Below, piece by piece: positions 9,152 through 18,431 of a DNA stretch of 64,000 bases. Under the pieces are notes generated by a model, which saw nothing but the letters and a program-made list of their open reading frames with translations, ran no database searches and had not been told where the DNA came from. The position numbers and the translations under genes are program-made. This stretch comes from Polyangiaceae bacterium (GTDB taxonomy: Bacteria > Myxococcota_A > Polyangia > Polyangiales > Polyangiaceae), in NCBI GenBank assembly GCA_041389725.1, contig JAWKRG010000013.1, forward strand, positions 186,001-250,000, given 5' to 3'. Position 1 is the first letter of the stretch, and every line of letters starts with the position of its first letter.

Positions 9152-10110
9152 AGCACCCCTGCGCGCCGATACGCATCCACGGTCTCGCGCACACCGACGT
9201 CGAAGCAGAAGCGGGGTCGAACCCCCAAGCTCCGCGCCCGCGTGGTGTCGAGGGCAAAGTCGGCGGAGATCGTGCGCAAGCGCTGGCGCGAGAAGGGTGG
9301 CGCCCCCTTTCTCCTTCGCCATGCCGTCTCCGTCGCAATCGCGATCGCCCGTGCCAAGGGCATCGGCAATCGAGGAACGAAGCCGCGTTGTCCCAGCGCA
9401 TCCCCCAGCGTGTTCACGACCTGGCGAAAAGTAACTGACTCGGCGTCGGCAACATGCACGATGCCAGTCGCACTAGGGTGGTCAGCGAGCGTCAAGCCAG
9501 CGTGCGCGAGATTGTCGACATGGCAGAAGCTCATGCGATTGTCGCCACGGCCCGGAATGAAGACCCGACGCCCTGCTACCGCTCGGGTCAACGCCAGGAA
9601 GTTGCGTCGCTCTTCCGGCCCGTAGACCGTGGGCGGCCGCAGCAACAGCAAGCGCATGCTGCCGAGCGGCAAGCGCATCAGGGCAAGCTCGGCTTGACGC
9701 TTGCTGTGACCATAGAGGGTCACCGGGTGACACGCGGCGTCCTCGTCGATCAGGCCACTCCCGGCATCTCCGATCGTTGCGCTGCTGCTCATGAACACGA
9801 ACGCACCCACCCCGGCCCGCGCCGCGGCCGTAGCGAGCGCCACGCTGCCGTGCAGGTTGACGGCTTCCGCCGCCGCAGCGCTGTCAATCGGGTCGAGCAG
9901 AGCCGCGCAGTGCAACACCACGTCCACGCCTCGCAAGCTAGCCGTAAAGCCCTCGGGCTCGAGCAAGCTGCCGCGCACCAGCTCGACCCCCGACATGCGG
10001 ATCGGCGTGCGATGCCACAGCGCGCGTACCGAATCGCCCCGTGCCTGGGCCGCACGCAGCAACGCGCGCCCCACGAAGCCAGCGCCGCCGGTCACGAACA
10101 AGCGGCTCAT
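9148..10110 (-). CDS. NAD-dependent epimerase/dehydratase (extended SDR)
   Basis: A 320-aa extended SDR with N-terminal LFVTGGAGFVGRALL (GxxGxxG) and catalytic YGHSK (YxxxK, about residue 133). A conserved PPTVYGPEERRNF segment precedes the substrate-binding half. It belongs to the UDP-sugar epimerase/3-beta-HSD-like group; the exact sugar cannot be read from sequence. It overlaps the nucleotidyltransferase gene upstream by ATGA (10107-10110) and the TMTC-like gene downstream by TTGA. All three are therefore probably translated from one message. Confidence 0.88.
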   Translation of the reverse strand: MSRLFVTGGAGFVGRALLRAAQARGDSVRALWHRTPIRMSGVELVRGSLLEPEGFTASLRGVDVVLHCAALLDPIDSAAAAEAVNLHGSVALATAAARAGVGAFVFMSSSATIGDAGSGLIDEDAACHPVTLYGHSKRQAELALMRLPLGSMRLLLLRPPTVYGPEERRNFLALTRAVAGRRVFIPGRGDNRMSFCHVDNLAHAGLTLADHPSATGIVHVADAESVTFRQVVNTLGDALGQRGFVPRLPMPLARAIAIATETAWRRRKGAPPFSRQRLRTISADFALDTTRARSLGVRPRFCFDVGVRETVDAYRRAGVL

Positions 10111-10811
10111 GGCCTGAACAAGGCGTTTGCCTCGTGGTAGGACTCGAGGGTTCCGGCGTCGACCCAGCGCCCGCCGAGCATGGCATGCCGCAGGGAGCCT
10201 TCACGAACGTAGGCGTTGTTCAGATCCGTGATCTCCAGCTCCCCGCGGGCCGAGGGCCGCAGCGTCTGGAGCTTGTCCAGCGCCGATCCGTCGTAGAGGT
10301 AGATCCCAGTCACGGCCAGATCCCCGCTGGGGCCCTGGGGCTTTTCGACGATTTGCACGACGCGATCGCCTTCGACGAGGGCAACGCCATAGCGCTCGGG
10401 GTCCGGCACTCGTCGCAACATCACCAGAGCCCCCCCCTGCGCTCGATGCTGCGTGAGGGCGCCGGTCAGCGGCGCGTCGAACACGTTGTCCCCTAGGATC
10501 ACGCACACGGGCTCGGGACCCAACAGACGCAGGGCGCAGTGCAGCGCATCGGCGATACCCGCTGGGCGATCTTGGACGCAATAGTGGAGACCCACACCGA
10601 GTTGTCCGCCGCTACCAAGGGACGCAGCCAAAGCCGCGACCCCCGTCGCGCTGGATACCAGCAAGGCGTCACTGACTCCCGCATCCCTCAGGCTCAGCAG
10701 GGGATAGTGAATCATGGGTCGATCGCCCACGGGTAGGAGGTGCTTGTTCACCCCGTTGGTCAGAGGAGCGAGCCGAGTTCCCAGCCCGCCCGCCAGCACG
10801 ACGCCCTTCAT
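10107..10811 (-). CDS. Sugar-1-phosphate nucleotidyltransferase (RmlA-like, short form)
   Basis: A 234-aa nucleotidyltransferase that would make an NDP-sugar donor for the surrounding transferases. The pyrophosphorylase motif GGLGTRLAPLT is followed by KHLLPVGDRPMIHYPL. ILGDNVF is the metal-binding Asp region, and GIYLYDG and GGRWVDAGT match the RmlA sugar-binding region. Glucose-1-phosphate thymidylyltransferases are usually about 290 aa. This one lacks the C-terminal tail, like the shorter archaeal/actinobacterial type. It is the first gene of the run 10811-5867; a 100-bp gap separates it from the radical SAM gene. Confidence 0.85.
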   Translation of the reverse strand: MKGVVLAGGLGTRLAPLTNGVNKHLLPVGDRPMIHYPLLSLRDAGVSDALLVSSATGVAALAASLGSGGQLGVGLHYCVQDRPAGIADALHCALRLLGPEPVCVILGDNVFDAPLTGALTQHRAQGGALVMLRRVPDPERYGVALVEGDRVVQIVEKPQGPSGDLAVTGIYLYDGSALDKLQTLRPSARGELEITDLNNAYVREGSLRHAMLGGRWVDAGTLESYHEANALFRP

Positions 10812-10911
10812 GAAATGCGTTGCCGTTCGTGTACCTCACCTCGGGGCCATCCAGCCATCACATTTCCGCCCCGCACCCGGAAAGCCTCGGCTCGCAGTGC
10901 CCGCGAGGGCC

Positions 10912-12036
10912 TCACGCCCGCGCGTAGCCCAGAAAAACGCGAGCGAGGGTGCCCGGCGTGAGCAGCGCGTTCAGGTAAGCGCTGTTCGATAATTCACACG
11001 TACAGGCGTCGCGACGAACTTCGCTGCGGACTTGCTGCGCCTTATGCCCGCGCCAGAGGCGCTCGAAAGACATGCCGGCGTCGCGCAAGTTACCCATGCT
11101 CTCGGCACGCTGCGAGTTCGACCACACCTCGCCCTTGGGCATCACGGTGCAGGTCGCGAACCCAGCATAGCAGGCGTGGGTCACGGGCTGGTGCAAAGAG
11201 CGCAGCGCGCGCTGGTAGTACTCCCGCCGGAATGCACTGACGATTCGCGGAACGCCCCGGCGGCGAAGGCGCGCGCTGCGGCTGATGAACTGCCGCAACG
11301 CCGCTTCGAGCGCAGGACGGTCGCCGGACAGCTCGTCCCCCAAGTTGTGGTACTCCGCGCGCCGCTGGGCGAGCTCCACGACGTAGGAGTCCGGTCGCAG
11401 CACGTCGAACACGAAGTCGAACAACTCGTCGCAGTGCTCGACGTTGAAGCGAGAAATCACGCTGTTGACCCCCACCACCAAGCGCGGCGACGCCATCTCC
11501 ACCAGATCTCGATGCAGCTGCAGCAGCGCCGCGAAATTGCCCCCGAAGCCACGCACGGCATCGTGAACGGCACCCACGCCATCGCAGGACAAGTTCACGA
11601 CGAAGCGCGTCTCCTCGCAGGCGTCGAGCAGGGCACGCACACCTTCGCGGGCGCGCGCAGGGAAGGTAGCGTTGGTGGGGATGTTGACCACGGCCGGTCG
11701 TGCCGCAGCGATCACCGCACTGGCAATGTCGACGAAGTCCTGGCGCATGAACGGCTCACCGCCGCTGAAAGTCACCCACTGCAAGCGAGGCAGGCTCGAG
11801 GAAAGCGTGCGGTACTCGGCAAGGCTCAGCTCCCCGTCGGCGACGTGCGGATCTTCCAAGTAGCGAGTGCCGATGTGGCAGGTGCGACAGCGAGAGTTGC
11901 AGCGATCCGTGACCACGAAACTCATGGCCAGGGGCGGCAGCAGCGGAACGCCCCAGGCTCGAAAGCCGCGGTACAACGGCAAGCGAAGCGCCAACCGCGC
12001 GCCGCGCTGCAAGTGAGGCGGCGCACGGAATGGCAC
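10912..12036 (-). CDS. Radical SAM protein with SPASM-like C-terminal cysteines
   Basis: The 374-aa protein has the [4Fe-4S]/SAM motif CNSRCRTC at about residues 46-53 (CxxxCxxC), then FSGGEPF as the SAM-binding GGE motif. The C-terminal half has HACYAGFATC and ACTCEL, consistent with an auxiliary cluster of SPASM/twitch type. Its place in a polysaccharide locus suggests modification of a sugar, lipid or peptide attached to the polymer, but the substrate is unknown. The GTG start at 12036 shares one base with the TAG stop of the upstream glycosyltransferase gene (TAGTG). A longer start at 12084 would overlap that gene further. Confidence 0.85.
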   Translation of the reverse strand: MPFRAPPHLQRGARLALRLPLYRGFRAWGVPLLPPLAMSFVVTDRCNSRCRTCHIGTRYLEDPHVADGELSLAEYRTLSSSLPRLQWVTFSGGEPFMRQDFVDIASAVIAAARPAVVNIPTNATFPARAREGVRALLDACEETRFVVNLSCDGVGAVHDAVRGFGGNFAALLQLHRDLVEMASPRLVVGVNSVISRFNVEHCDELFDFVFDVLRPDSYVVELAQRRAEYHNLGDELSGDRPALEAALRQFISRSARLRRRGVPRIVSAFRREYYQRALRSLHQPVTHACYAGFATCTVMPKGEVWSNSQRAESMGNLRDAGMSFERLWRGHKAQQVRSEVRRDACTCELSNSAYLNALLTPGTLARVFLGYARA

Positions 12037-14942
12037 TAGTGCCCCGCGTCCCGCTGCGGACCGCTGCCCACCTGCGGCTGCCAATACAGCGTCACCGAAG
12101 GCAAGTACAGATGAGTCAACCCTCGCTTGGCAGCGCGCCTGCCAACCATTCGGCTGAAGGCGTCAGGGGTCTCGGCACGCCGCAAGCGGCGACCCTCCAA
12201 CAGCGAGCGCGGAAAGAGCGCGGCGAGGGGCGCGGGCTGCGCCATCGGCCGAGGGCCGTGCCCGGCCGCGGGCTGCAAGACCTCCGCGCCAGGCCAGATC
12301 ACACTACCATCCGCAGCGAGTACGCGCGGAGAGACAGCCCCCACAGCGGGCATCGCAGCGTGCTCGACCAGGGGCGTGAGCCAGTCCAGGGGCGGAAGCT
12401 CGATCTCCGGATGCACGAGGACCACGTAGTCCGCGGTGCACGTACGAAGTGCCGCTTGCACCAGGCTGCCATAGGCATCGCCGTCTGCCACGACCCAGCG
12501 AGCGCGGCCGATGGAGGAGCCGTTGGCTTGGCGTGCAGCCGTCACGACCACCTCGGGACGAAGGGGTGAACTGGCTCCCGCGGCCCGAAGACAGCGTTCC
12601 AGCGCTTCGTCGGTGCTGACGTCCGGAACAATCACGGCAACCCGAGTCGCTTCGTCGAGGCGAGGTCGCACGTTGAACGTCCTTGGTCGCGGTCCCCGCG
12701 TCACTTGGGCGTTCCAACCGCCACGCCAGACGGCCTCGGTCAACACCTGCTCCTCCAGACGTGCGCACTCCTGCTCCGCGAGGACGCGCTGCGCCTCCGG
12801 GCGCAAGCTCGGCACGTGAATCGTCGTCAGCACGACGGGCACGCGGAGAGCGCGCTCGACCTTGGGCATGGCACGCAACGCCACGTCGTAGCTCAAGGCC
12901 TGGAAGGGGAACGTCGTCAGTCGCGTCTCATCGAGGCTCAGCACCGCTCTGCGATACAGTACACCGCGCCCCAAGAAATTCCCGTGCAAGAGCGTCGCTT
13001 GGGAGTAGTCGCCCTTGGTCTGCACGGGACGGGGGGAATTGCTCTCGTCGACTTCCTGCTCATCACCGTACACCAGATCCGCGCGCCCTTGCTCCGCCGC
13101 GACTACCAGCTCAGCCAGGGCATCGACTCGCAACAGGTCACCCGGCGCGAGCAAGCTGACGTAGCTGCAGCGAGCCAAGACCGGATGTGCCAACGGATCC
13201 GCCGCACCTTCGAGCAACAAAAGTTCGCGACCGTGCGCGCGATAGCGCTCTGCAATCTCGCCGAGGCGGGCAGACAGCGCAGGGCTTCGAGTCGAGGGTG
13301 CGACGACCACCGCCCGCCAGTGGGGATAGTACTGTCGCAATAGTTGCTCGAGGCTCCAGTCGACGTAGTCAGCTTCCTCGTCGCCACGAACACAGAGCAC
13401 CACCGCGACACTGGGGGGGGCCTTCATCGCGGCGACTTGACGGCGCCAGTCGAACAAGGACCGCTTGGGTAGAGCCACCGGCTCAGCGCGAGGTGTCTCG
13501 ATGGCTTCGCCTGGCAGGCTGCCATCGTTTGCACCAATGCCGTCGAAGGCCCGCTGCACGCCGTGCCTCACTTTGCGCGCGGCAAACTCGCCGGTCTTCT
13601 TCAGGGCGCCACCGAGACCATGATGGCGTGCTTCTTCGCGAAACAGCGACACGTGCTTGCGAACCTCGTGCACGGGAGCAGGCACGTCCTGCAGCCGTGC
13701 GCGACGCTCGCCATCGGGAGCGCGCGCCGGATTGCGGGCCCAGTGCAGGAGGGGCTCGAGCTGAACCTGAGCGGTGAGCTGCGTTTCGGCGTAGCGCCGG
13801 CCCGCGCGCCCACGCTCGAGGCACTCTCGGGGCGAGGCTGCCAGGGTGAGAAGCGCGTTCGTCAGCGGCTGCGGCGAGCCCGGCGAAGAAGCGAGGGCAG
13901 CACCGCAAGCCTCCAACTCTTGGCTGATCTCGCTCAGCCGCGTGCAAACGATGGGTAGCTCCGCGGCCAGCCAGTCCAGCATGCGGGTGCGCGCGCCCAG
14001 CACTCCTTCATAGGTGAAGCGATCGACCAAGAGAGCCACGTTGGCCTCTTTGTAGAATCCATACAGCTCGCTCGTCTGCACCCACCCTGCCAGCTCGTAG
14101 CGCTCCCGGAAGCGGGAGTGGGCCACTAGTTCCTCGAAGCGGGCGTAGGAATCCAGGTGGTGCCCCGGAATCCCGCCGCCGGTGGACACGAAGTGAATGG
14201 CGGGGTGCTCGGCCATTGCACGATCCACGGCCTGAAACATCACGACGGGGTCGATCCAAGTATTGAAGCCGCCGCTGGAAAGCACCACGAAGCGGTCCTT
14301 CGCGGAGCGCGGTGGACGCTCGATTCCACCCAAGAGTTCCAGCTCCTCATCGTCCACACTGTTGGGGATGGCGGTGATCAGCTCCACACCGTCGTTGCCA
14401 GCGGTCAAGCGACCTGCCATGCCCAGCTGTCCAATCAACGCCAGACGTTGAGCTCGAGAACAGGTCGAGAAGTGATCCGCACGCCGCAGCACAGGAAGGA
14501 ACTTGCGGTGCCATTCACTGATGTCGTCGTCATGCCCCAAAGTGCGTGCTTTGGCCTGAGCCTCGGCCATGGGGTCCCCGTTGATGTCAGCCCAGAAAGG
14601 CAACGCACCCGCGAAGTTGACCGCCACGGCGGCGGGGTCGCGGTTGACGCCCACCACGCAGTCCGGCCGAAAGCGAGCGAGCTCACGGCGAATCCACTCC
14701 GGGCGCTCGTGGCACAAGTGTTCGGAAATGCTCCAGACCGAGACGCCGTCGCGCACGACCTGAGACCGCTTGTCCGACGGCCAGCCCTCGTAGGCGTGTC
14801 CGCGGATGGAGAAGAGCAGCACCTCGTGGCCCGCGCGCGCCAGGGTGCGCGCGAAGTGCCAGCTACGAAGCGCAAGAGCGAACAGCCGCGTGCTCTGCTC
14901 CCAACGCATGGGACCGAGGCCAAACACCGCTATGCGCGCCAT
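12036..14942 (-). CDS. Large multi-domain glycosyltransferase (GT4-like plus two GT2-like modules)
   Basis: The 968-aa protein seems to contain three modules. Residues 1-400 form a GT-B domain: N-terminal IAVFGLGPMRWEQSTR, a glycine-rich hinge and a donor-site region RTRMLDWLAAELPIVCT. Residues about 508-760 form a GT-A/GT2 domain with VAVVLCVRGDEEADY and SYVSLLAPGDLL. Residues about 785-960 are a second, shorter GT2-like domain (VAVIVPDV, VVLVHPEIEL). The last module lacks a clear DxD and may be degenerate or structural. Such fusions can add successive sugars of a repeat unit. The gene sits 2 bases after the upstream GT2 stop. Confidence 0.8.
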   Translation of the reverse strand: MARIAVFGLGPMRWEQSTRLFALALRSWHFARTLARAGHEVLLFSIRGHAYEGWPSDKRSQVVRDGVSVWSISEHLCHERPEWIRRELARFRPDCVVGVNRDPAAVAVNFAGALPFWADINGDPMAEAQAKARTLGHDDDISEWHRKFLPVLRRADHFSTCSRAQRLALIGQLGMAGRLTAGNDGVELITAIPNSVDDEELELLGGIERPPRSAKDRFVVLSSGGFNTWIDPVVMFQAVDRAMAEHPAIHFVSTGGGIPGHHLDSYARFEELVAHSRFRERYELAGWVQTSELYGFYKEANVALLVDRFTYEGVLGARTRMLDWLAAELPIVCTRLSEISQELEACGAALASSPGSPQPLTNALLTLAASPRECLERGRAGRRYAETQLTAQVQLEPLLHWARNPARAPDGERRARLQDVPAPVHEVRKHVSLFREEARHHGLGGALKKTGEFAARKVRHGVQRAFDGIGANDGSLPGEAIETPRAEPVALPKRSLFDWRRQVAAMKAPPSVAVVLCVRGDEEADYVDWSLEQLLRQYYPHWRAVVVAPSTRSPALSARLGEIAERYRAHGRELLLLEGAADPLAHPVLARCSYVSLLAPGDLLRVDALAELVVAAEQGRADLVYGDEQEVDESNSPRPVQTKGDYSQATLLHGNFLGRGVLYRRAVLSLDETRLTTFPFQALSYDVALRAMPKVERALRVPVVLTTIHVPSLRPEAQRVLAEQECARLEEQVLTEAVWRGGWNAQVTRGPRPRTFNVRPRLDEATRVAVIVPDVSTDEALERCLRAAGASSPLRPEVVVTAARQANGSSIGRARWVVADGDAYGSLVQAALRTCTADYVVLVHPEIELPPLDWLTPLVEHAAMPAVGAVSPRVLAADGSVIWPGAEVLQPAAGHGPRPMAQPAPLAALFPRSLLEGRRLRRAETPDAFSRMVGRRAAKRGLTHLYLPSVTLYWQPQVGSGPQRDAGH

Positions 14943-14944
14943 GG

Positions 14945-15865
14945 TCAGCGCACCCCCGTGTCGAACTCGACGTCGTCGGGCCTCGGTTCGCCGGGGCCAC
15001 CGTCACGGTGGTCGACCAAGGCGGACAAGTAGGCGCGCGCACAGACTCGTCGCTCGGCTCGGTCGCGAGAAAGAAGGAATGCGGCTTCGGAAGGCGCAAA
15101 GCGCAAGGCGAGTTCTTTCCAAGTGTAGTTGCGGTACACGAAACGCATGCGACTGGCGTGATAGCGCTCCAGGTACTTTCGGGTAGCGGCGCCGCCGCTG
15201 GCAACGGATTCGTGGTGCTCCACGACGGCTCTGGGATTGTAGAGCACACGATAGCCGGCCTTGCGCGCGCGCACACAAAACTCGGTTTCCTCGTAGTATG
15301 CGGGGTAGTACGCCGACGAAAGGAAGCCCACTCGCGCGATGACGTCCTTGCGCGTACCAATGGCTGCGCCACACACGTACTGGACGTCGACCGGGTCGTC
15401 GAACTGGCCGCGATCGTCCTGACCTCGGCCCCGGTGTTCGCTGCGCGCGTTTCCGAACAGGTATCCCCCGGCGTGTTGCAGCACCCTGGTCCTGGGATGG
15501 AAGATCTTCGCGCCCACGATCCCCACGCCTTCGTCCTCGAGACTGACCACCATTTCTCTCACCCAATCGGGGGCCGCCACCGCGTCGGGATTGAGCAGCA
15601 AGATGTTGCTGGCACGCGCGCGGCGCAGCGCCATGGTGTTGCCTCCGGCAAAGCCCAAGTTGCGTTTGGACTTCACGAAACGAACGCGTGGAAACGAATC
15701 TATCAGCGGATCCACGGGCGTGGAGGAGGCGTTGTCCACCACGATCACCTCGAAGGCGTCACGTGGATAGTCGGACTTCTCGAGGGATGCCAAACACTCC
15801 ACCAGATACTGGCGGGTCGAATACTCGACGATGAGGACCGACGCCTTCAGCCGCATGTGGGTCAT
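14945..15865 (-). CDS. GT2-family glycosyltransferase (rhamnosyltransferase-like)
   Basis: A 306-aa GT-A enzyme of the WbbL/rhamnosyltransferase group: ASVLIVEYSTRQYLVECL, VIVVDNASST, NLGFAGGNTMALRRA, and the DxD-type LLLNPDAV. The acceptor-side motif is YEETEFCVRARKAGY. It is soluble or peripheral. The ATG at 15865 overlaps the TGA of the upstream methyltransferase gene (ATGA), which fixes the start. An in-frame extension to 16111 would lie within that gene and adds an unrelated Arg/Pro-rich stretch. Confidence 0.88.
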   Translation of the reverse strand: MTHMRLKASVLIVEYSTRQYLVECLASLEKSDYPRDAFEVIVVDNASSTPVDPLIDSFPRVRFVKSKRNLGFAGGNTMALRRARASNILLLNPDAVAAPDWVREMVVSLEDEGVGIVGAKIFHPRTRVLQHAGGYLFGNARSEHRGRGQDDRGQFDDPVDVQYVCGAAIGTRKDVIARVGFLSSAYYPAYYEETEFCVRARKAGYRVLYNPRAVVEHHESVASGGAATRKYLERYHASRMRFVYRNYTWKELALRFAPSEAAFLLSRDRAERRVCARAYLSALVDHRDGGPGEPRPDDVEFDTGVR

Positions 15866-16761
15866 TGGGGCGCGCAGTCCAGGCGGTAGGCTCGGTGGTG
15901 GGCAAACACGCTGCCGAGTAGCGGGTGATCCTCGAAATTGGGGTGACGACGCAGTGCACGCCGCAAAGGGAGAGACAACTCCGCCCCAGGGAGATCTTCC
16001 ACACCGTAGTCGAAACGTGGGTTTCGCGCGCGCCCCAATGGGATGTTCAGACGCGACAGGGAGCCGGAGAGCAGGCTTTCCCCCGGAGGAACGAACAGGT
16101 CGGGCCACCAAGGGCAGTCGAGCCAGGCCCTCGCGGTCACCGTACCCACGAGGCTCAGCTCGGATTCCAGGATCTGACTCCGGGTTGCCTCGTGGTCGAA
16201 GAGCTCACGTGAGCGAGTGCGCTCGAACCACCTCAGGGCACGACGGAGTTGCGCACCGTAGCTGTACGCGTGAGTGACCACGACGATGAGCCGATCGACG
16301 CGAGCAGCGAGGGCGCGCAAGTAGTCTCTCCAGTCTTCGCGCAGAGGTAGGACGTTGAAACAGATGCCCACGTCCCATCGCCGCGGGGCCAGTCGCGCCG
16401 GGTCCACGGCTTCCAACGTTTCCACCGCATCGCGAGCGCCGGCGGCAGCATATGCTTCGTTCACCAGGTCGAGGGCACGGGCACTGTCGAGCGCGACGGT
16501 CACTCGCGCCCCCTGTCGCGCAAGGCCCAGGGCGTGGACCCCATGAATTCCTGCCATCCCGTCGCCTGGCCCCTCGAGAACGGCGAGCGCCTTCGCAGCG
16601 GGAACCCAGCGATCGAGCAGTCCAAGAATGGCTTGGCGCTCATACGCAGTACCTAGTCCGCTATCGATCTCGGGCGCAGGATCTGCGGAGAAACCGGCGC
16701 GATCCGCCGCGCTGCTGGACGGATGCAGCCCCCCATGCGACGCTATCGATTGGCCAGCCAT
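15862..16761 (-). CDS. SAM-dependent methyltransferase-like protein
   Basis: A 299-aa protein with a class I Rossmann-type methyltransferase core. The motif I region is ALAVLEGPGDGMAGI (about residues 65-79), an acidic strand follows at VTVALDSARAL, and WDVGICFNVLPLRED occupies the motif IV/post-IV position. The glycine pattern of motif I is atypical, so the call is moderate. It would modify a sugar or lipid in the pathway; the substrate is unknown. It is the first gene of the run 16761-10912. The ATG at 16761 is the only usable start before the conserved core. It overlaps the start codon of the divergent lipoprotein gene in a shared CATG. Confidence 0.65.
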   Translation of the reverse strand: MAGQSIASHGGLHPSSSAADRAGFSADPAPEIDSGLGTAYERQAILGLLDRWVPAAKALAVLEGPGDGMAGIHGVHALGLARQGARVTVALDSARALDLVNEAYAAAGARDAVETLEAVDPARLAPRRWDVGICFNVLPLREDWRDYLRALAARVDRLIVVVTHAYSYGAQLRRALRWFERTRSRELFDHEATRSQILESELSLVGTVTARAWLDCPWWPDLFVPPGESLLSGSLSRLNIPLGRARNPRFDYGVEDLPGAELSLPLRRALRRHPNFEDHPLLGSVFAHHRAYRLDCAPQ

Positions 16762-17356
16762 GAAACCCCACCATCGTACCCCATGGTTCGCTAGCTTGGC
16801 GCTGCTGGTTTTCGCGTGTTCCGCGGGCGACGAAGGGGGCAGCAAACCGAGCAGTCAACCCGCGCCCAAGAGTTGCGACACCATTTCGGACTGCCCGGCC
16901 GGAACCAACGCATGTGTCAGCAACTTTTGCGTTTCTCAGGAATGCCCAGATGCGGATGGAGACGGCGCGGGTGTGGGACCTGGTTGCGCCACCTTCGACT
17001 GCGATGACAGCGACCCCAACATCCCTGCCGCGGGCGAGGTCTGCGACAACAACAAGGACGATGACTGCGACGGCCTCACTGACGAAGGCTGTCCCTGCAA
17101 GGATGACCAGGGAAACCCTGTGCCCGATGGGACGACTCGAGCCTGTGGTGGTGACGGGGATTGTGCGGGCCTGCAGGCATGCGAGAGCAATCAGTGGTCC
17201 AGCGAGTGTCAGGGTGGCCGCGCGCCCAGCCAGGAAATCTGCGGCAACGATACCGACGAGGACTGCGACGGAGCCAAGAACAACGGCTGCTGCCCGAACG
17301 GCGAGGTCGTGTGTGACGGAACTGCGGTCTGCAGCTCCAATGGCATCTGCAACTAG
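16760..17356 (+). CDS. Lipoprotein with MopE-type Asp/Cys metal-binding motif
   Basis: A 198-aa lipoprotein. The signal MKPHHRTPWFASLALLVFAC ends at the acylated Cys. The mature part contains a long Asp- and Cys-rich repeat: DCDDSDPNIPAAGEVCD, NNKDDDCDGLTDEGC, and a second EICGNDTDEDCDGAKNNGC. This is the MopE-type copper/calcium-binding motif, common in surface proteins of myxobacteria. It probably binds divalent metal and is disulfide-stabilised. It has no obvious link to the polysaccharide genes on both sides. Its start codon overlaps that of the divergent methyltransferase gene. Confidence 0.85.
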   Translation: MKPHHRTPWFASLALLVFACSAGDEGGSKPSSQPAPKSCDTISDCPAGTNACVSNFCVSQECPDADGDGAGVGPGCATFDCDDSDPNIPAAGEVCDNNKDDDCDGLTDEGCPCKDDQGNPVPDGTTRACGGDGDCAGLQACESNQWSSECQGGRAPSQEICGNDTDEDCDGAKNNGCCPNGEVVCDGTAVCSSNGICN

Positions 17357-17405
17357 CCACGCATGCTGACGTCCGCAGCCGCACCCCGCGTACGGCCCTA
17401 GGTAC

Positions 17406-18431
17406 ATGAACATCCTCGTCACGGGCGGCGCGGGGTACATCGGCACGCCGCTGTGCATGCGCCTTGCGCAGTCGGGGCACCGCGTACTGTGCTGGGACCC
17501 CGGATTCTTTGGTTTTCACTTCCCACAGCCGCTCCAGGGCATCGAACTGCGCGCCGAGCGAGTCCAGCGTCTCGGCGTCGCAGACTTGGAGCGCTTCGCA
17601 CCGGATTGGGTGCTGCACCTGTCGGGCCTCAGCAATGATCCGATGGCGAACTTCGCACCGGAGCTCAACTGGGAAGAAAACACGCGGGCCACCGAACATG
17701 TCGGGCAACTGGTGCAGGCGCTCGGCGTCCCATTGCTGTTTGCCAGCAGTGCCAGCGTCTACGGCTTCCAACCCGACGTGCTGCTGACAGAGGAGGCTGA
17801 CGTAGCGCCCATCGGCCACTACTCGGAATCGAAGGCGGCAGCAGAGCGCTGGTTGCTCGACAACGTCGAGCGTGTGTTCTGTCTTCGGCAAGCGACGGTG
17901 ATGGGTCCGTCGCCGCGCATGCGCTTCGACTTGCTGACCAACGGCATGACGCTCACCGCCTGGACCCAGGGTAAGATCCCCGTGCTCTATGGCGGAAGAG
18001 AAGCGCGACCGCAGGTTCACATCCTCGACCTAGTGGATGCCTACGAGCGGGTGCTGGCGACTCCAGCTTTGCAGCGTGGCGTGTACAACGTGAGCGCCAC
18101 CAACGACAACGTGCTGGACGTGGCCCATGCCATCCGCAACCAACTCGAGACCGAGCACGATCGCAGAATCGAACTCGACGTGACTGACGAAGCCCGCAAG
18201 CACCGCAGCTACGCCCTGGACAGCGAGAAGTTGCGCACGCGAACGGGATGGGTCCCTGCCCGAGACGTCGATGCGACCGTTCGCGAACTCAGTGGGCTTC
18301 TGGCAAGCGGTTCGCTGGACTGGGAGGACCCGCGCACGCTGAACATCCGTTGGATGAAGCTGCTGGTCGAGGCCGAGGCAGTGCTCCAGCGCACGGGCTC
18401 CCTGCGCCCGCCCAGCCAGCAAAATGGTTGA
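17406..18431 (+). CDS. NAD-dependent nucleotide-sugar epimerase/dehydratase
   Basis: A 341-aa extended SDR: ILVTGGAGYIGTPLC (GxxGxxG) at the N-terminus, SSASVYG before the catalytic region, and GHYSESKAAAE carrying YxxxK-type residues (about 139-143). HILDLVDAYERVL is the conserved C-terminal segment of GalE/UDP-sugar epimerases. The product would be an NDP-sugar for the transferases in this region. Its stop overlaps the methyltransferase start by 8 bases, and it begins the plus-strand run that continues to 22080. Confidence 0.88.
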   Translation: MNILVTGGAGYIGTPLCMRLAQSGHRVLCWDPGFFGFHFPQPLQGIELRAERVQRLGVADLERFAPDWVLHLSGLSNDPMANFAPELNWEENTRATEHVGQLVQALGVPLLFASSASVYGFQPDVLLTEEADVAPIGHYSESKAAAERWLLDNVERVFCLRQATVMGPSPRMRFDLLTNGMTLTAWTQGKIPVLYGGREARPQVHILDLVDAYERVLATPALQRGVYNVSATNDNVLDVAHAIRNQLETEHDRRIELDVTDEARKHRSYALDSEKLRTRTGWVPARDVDATVRELSGLLASGSLDWEDPRTLNIRWMKLLVEAEAVLQRTGSLRPPSQQNG

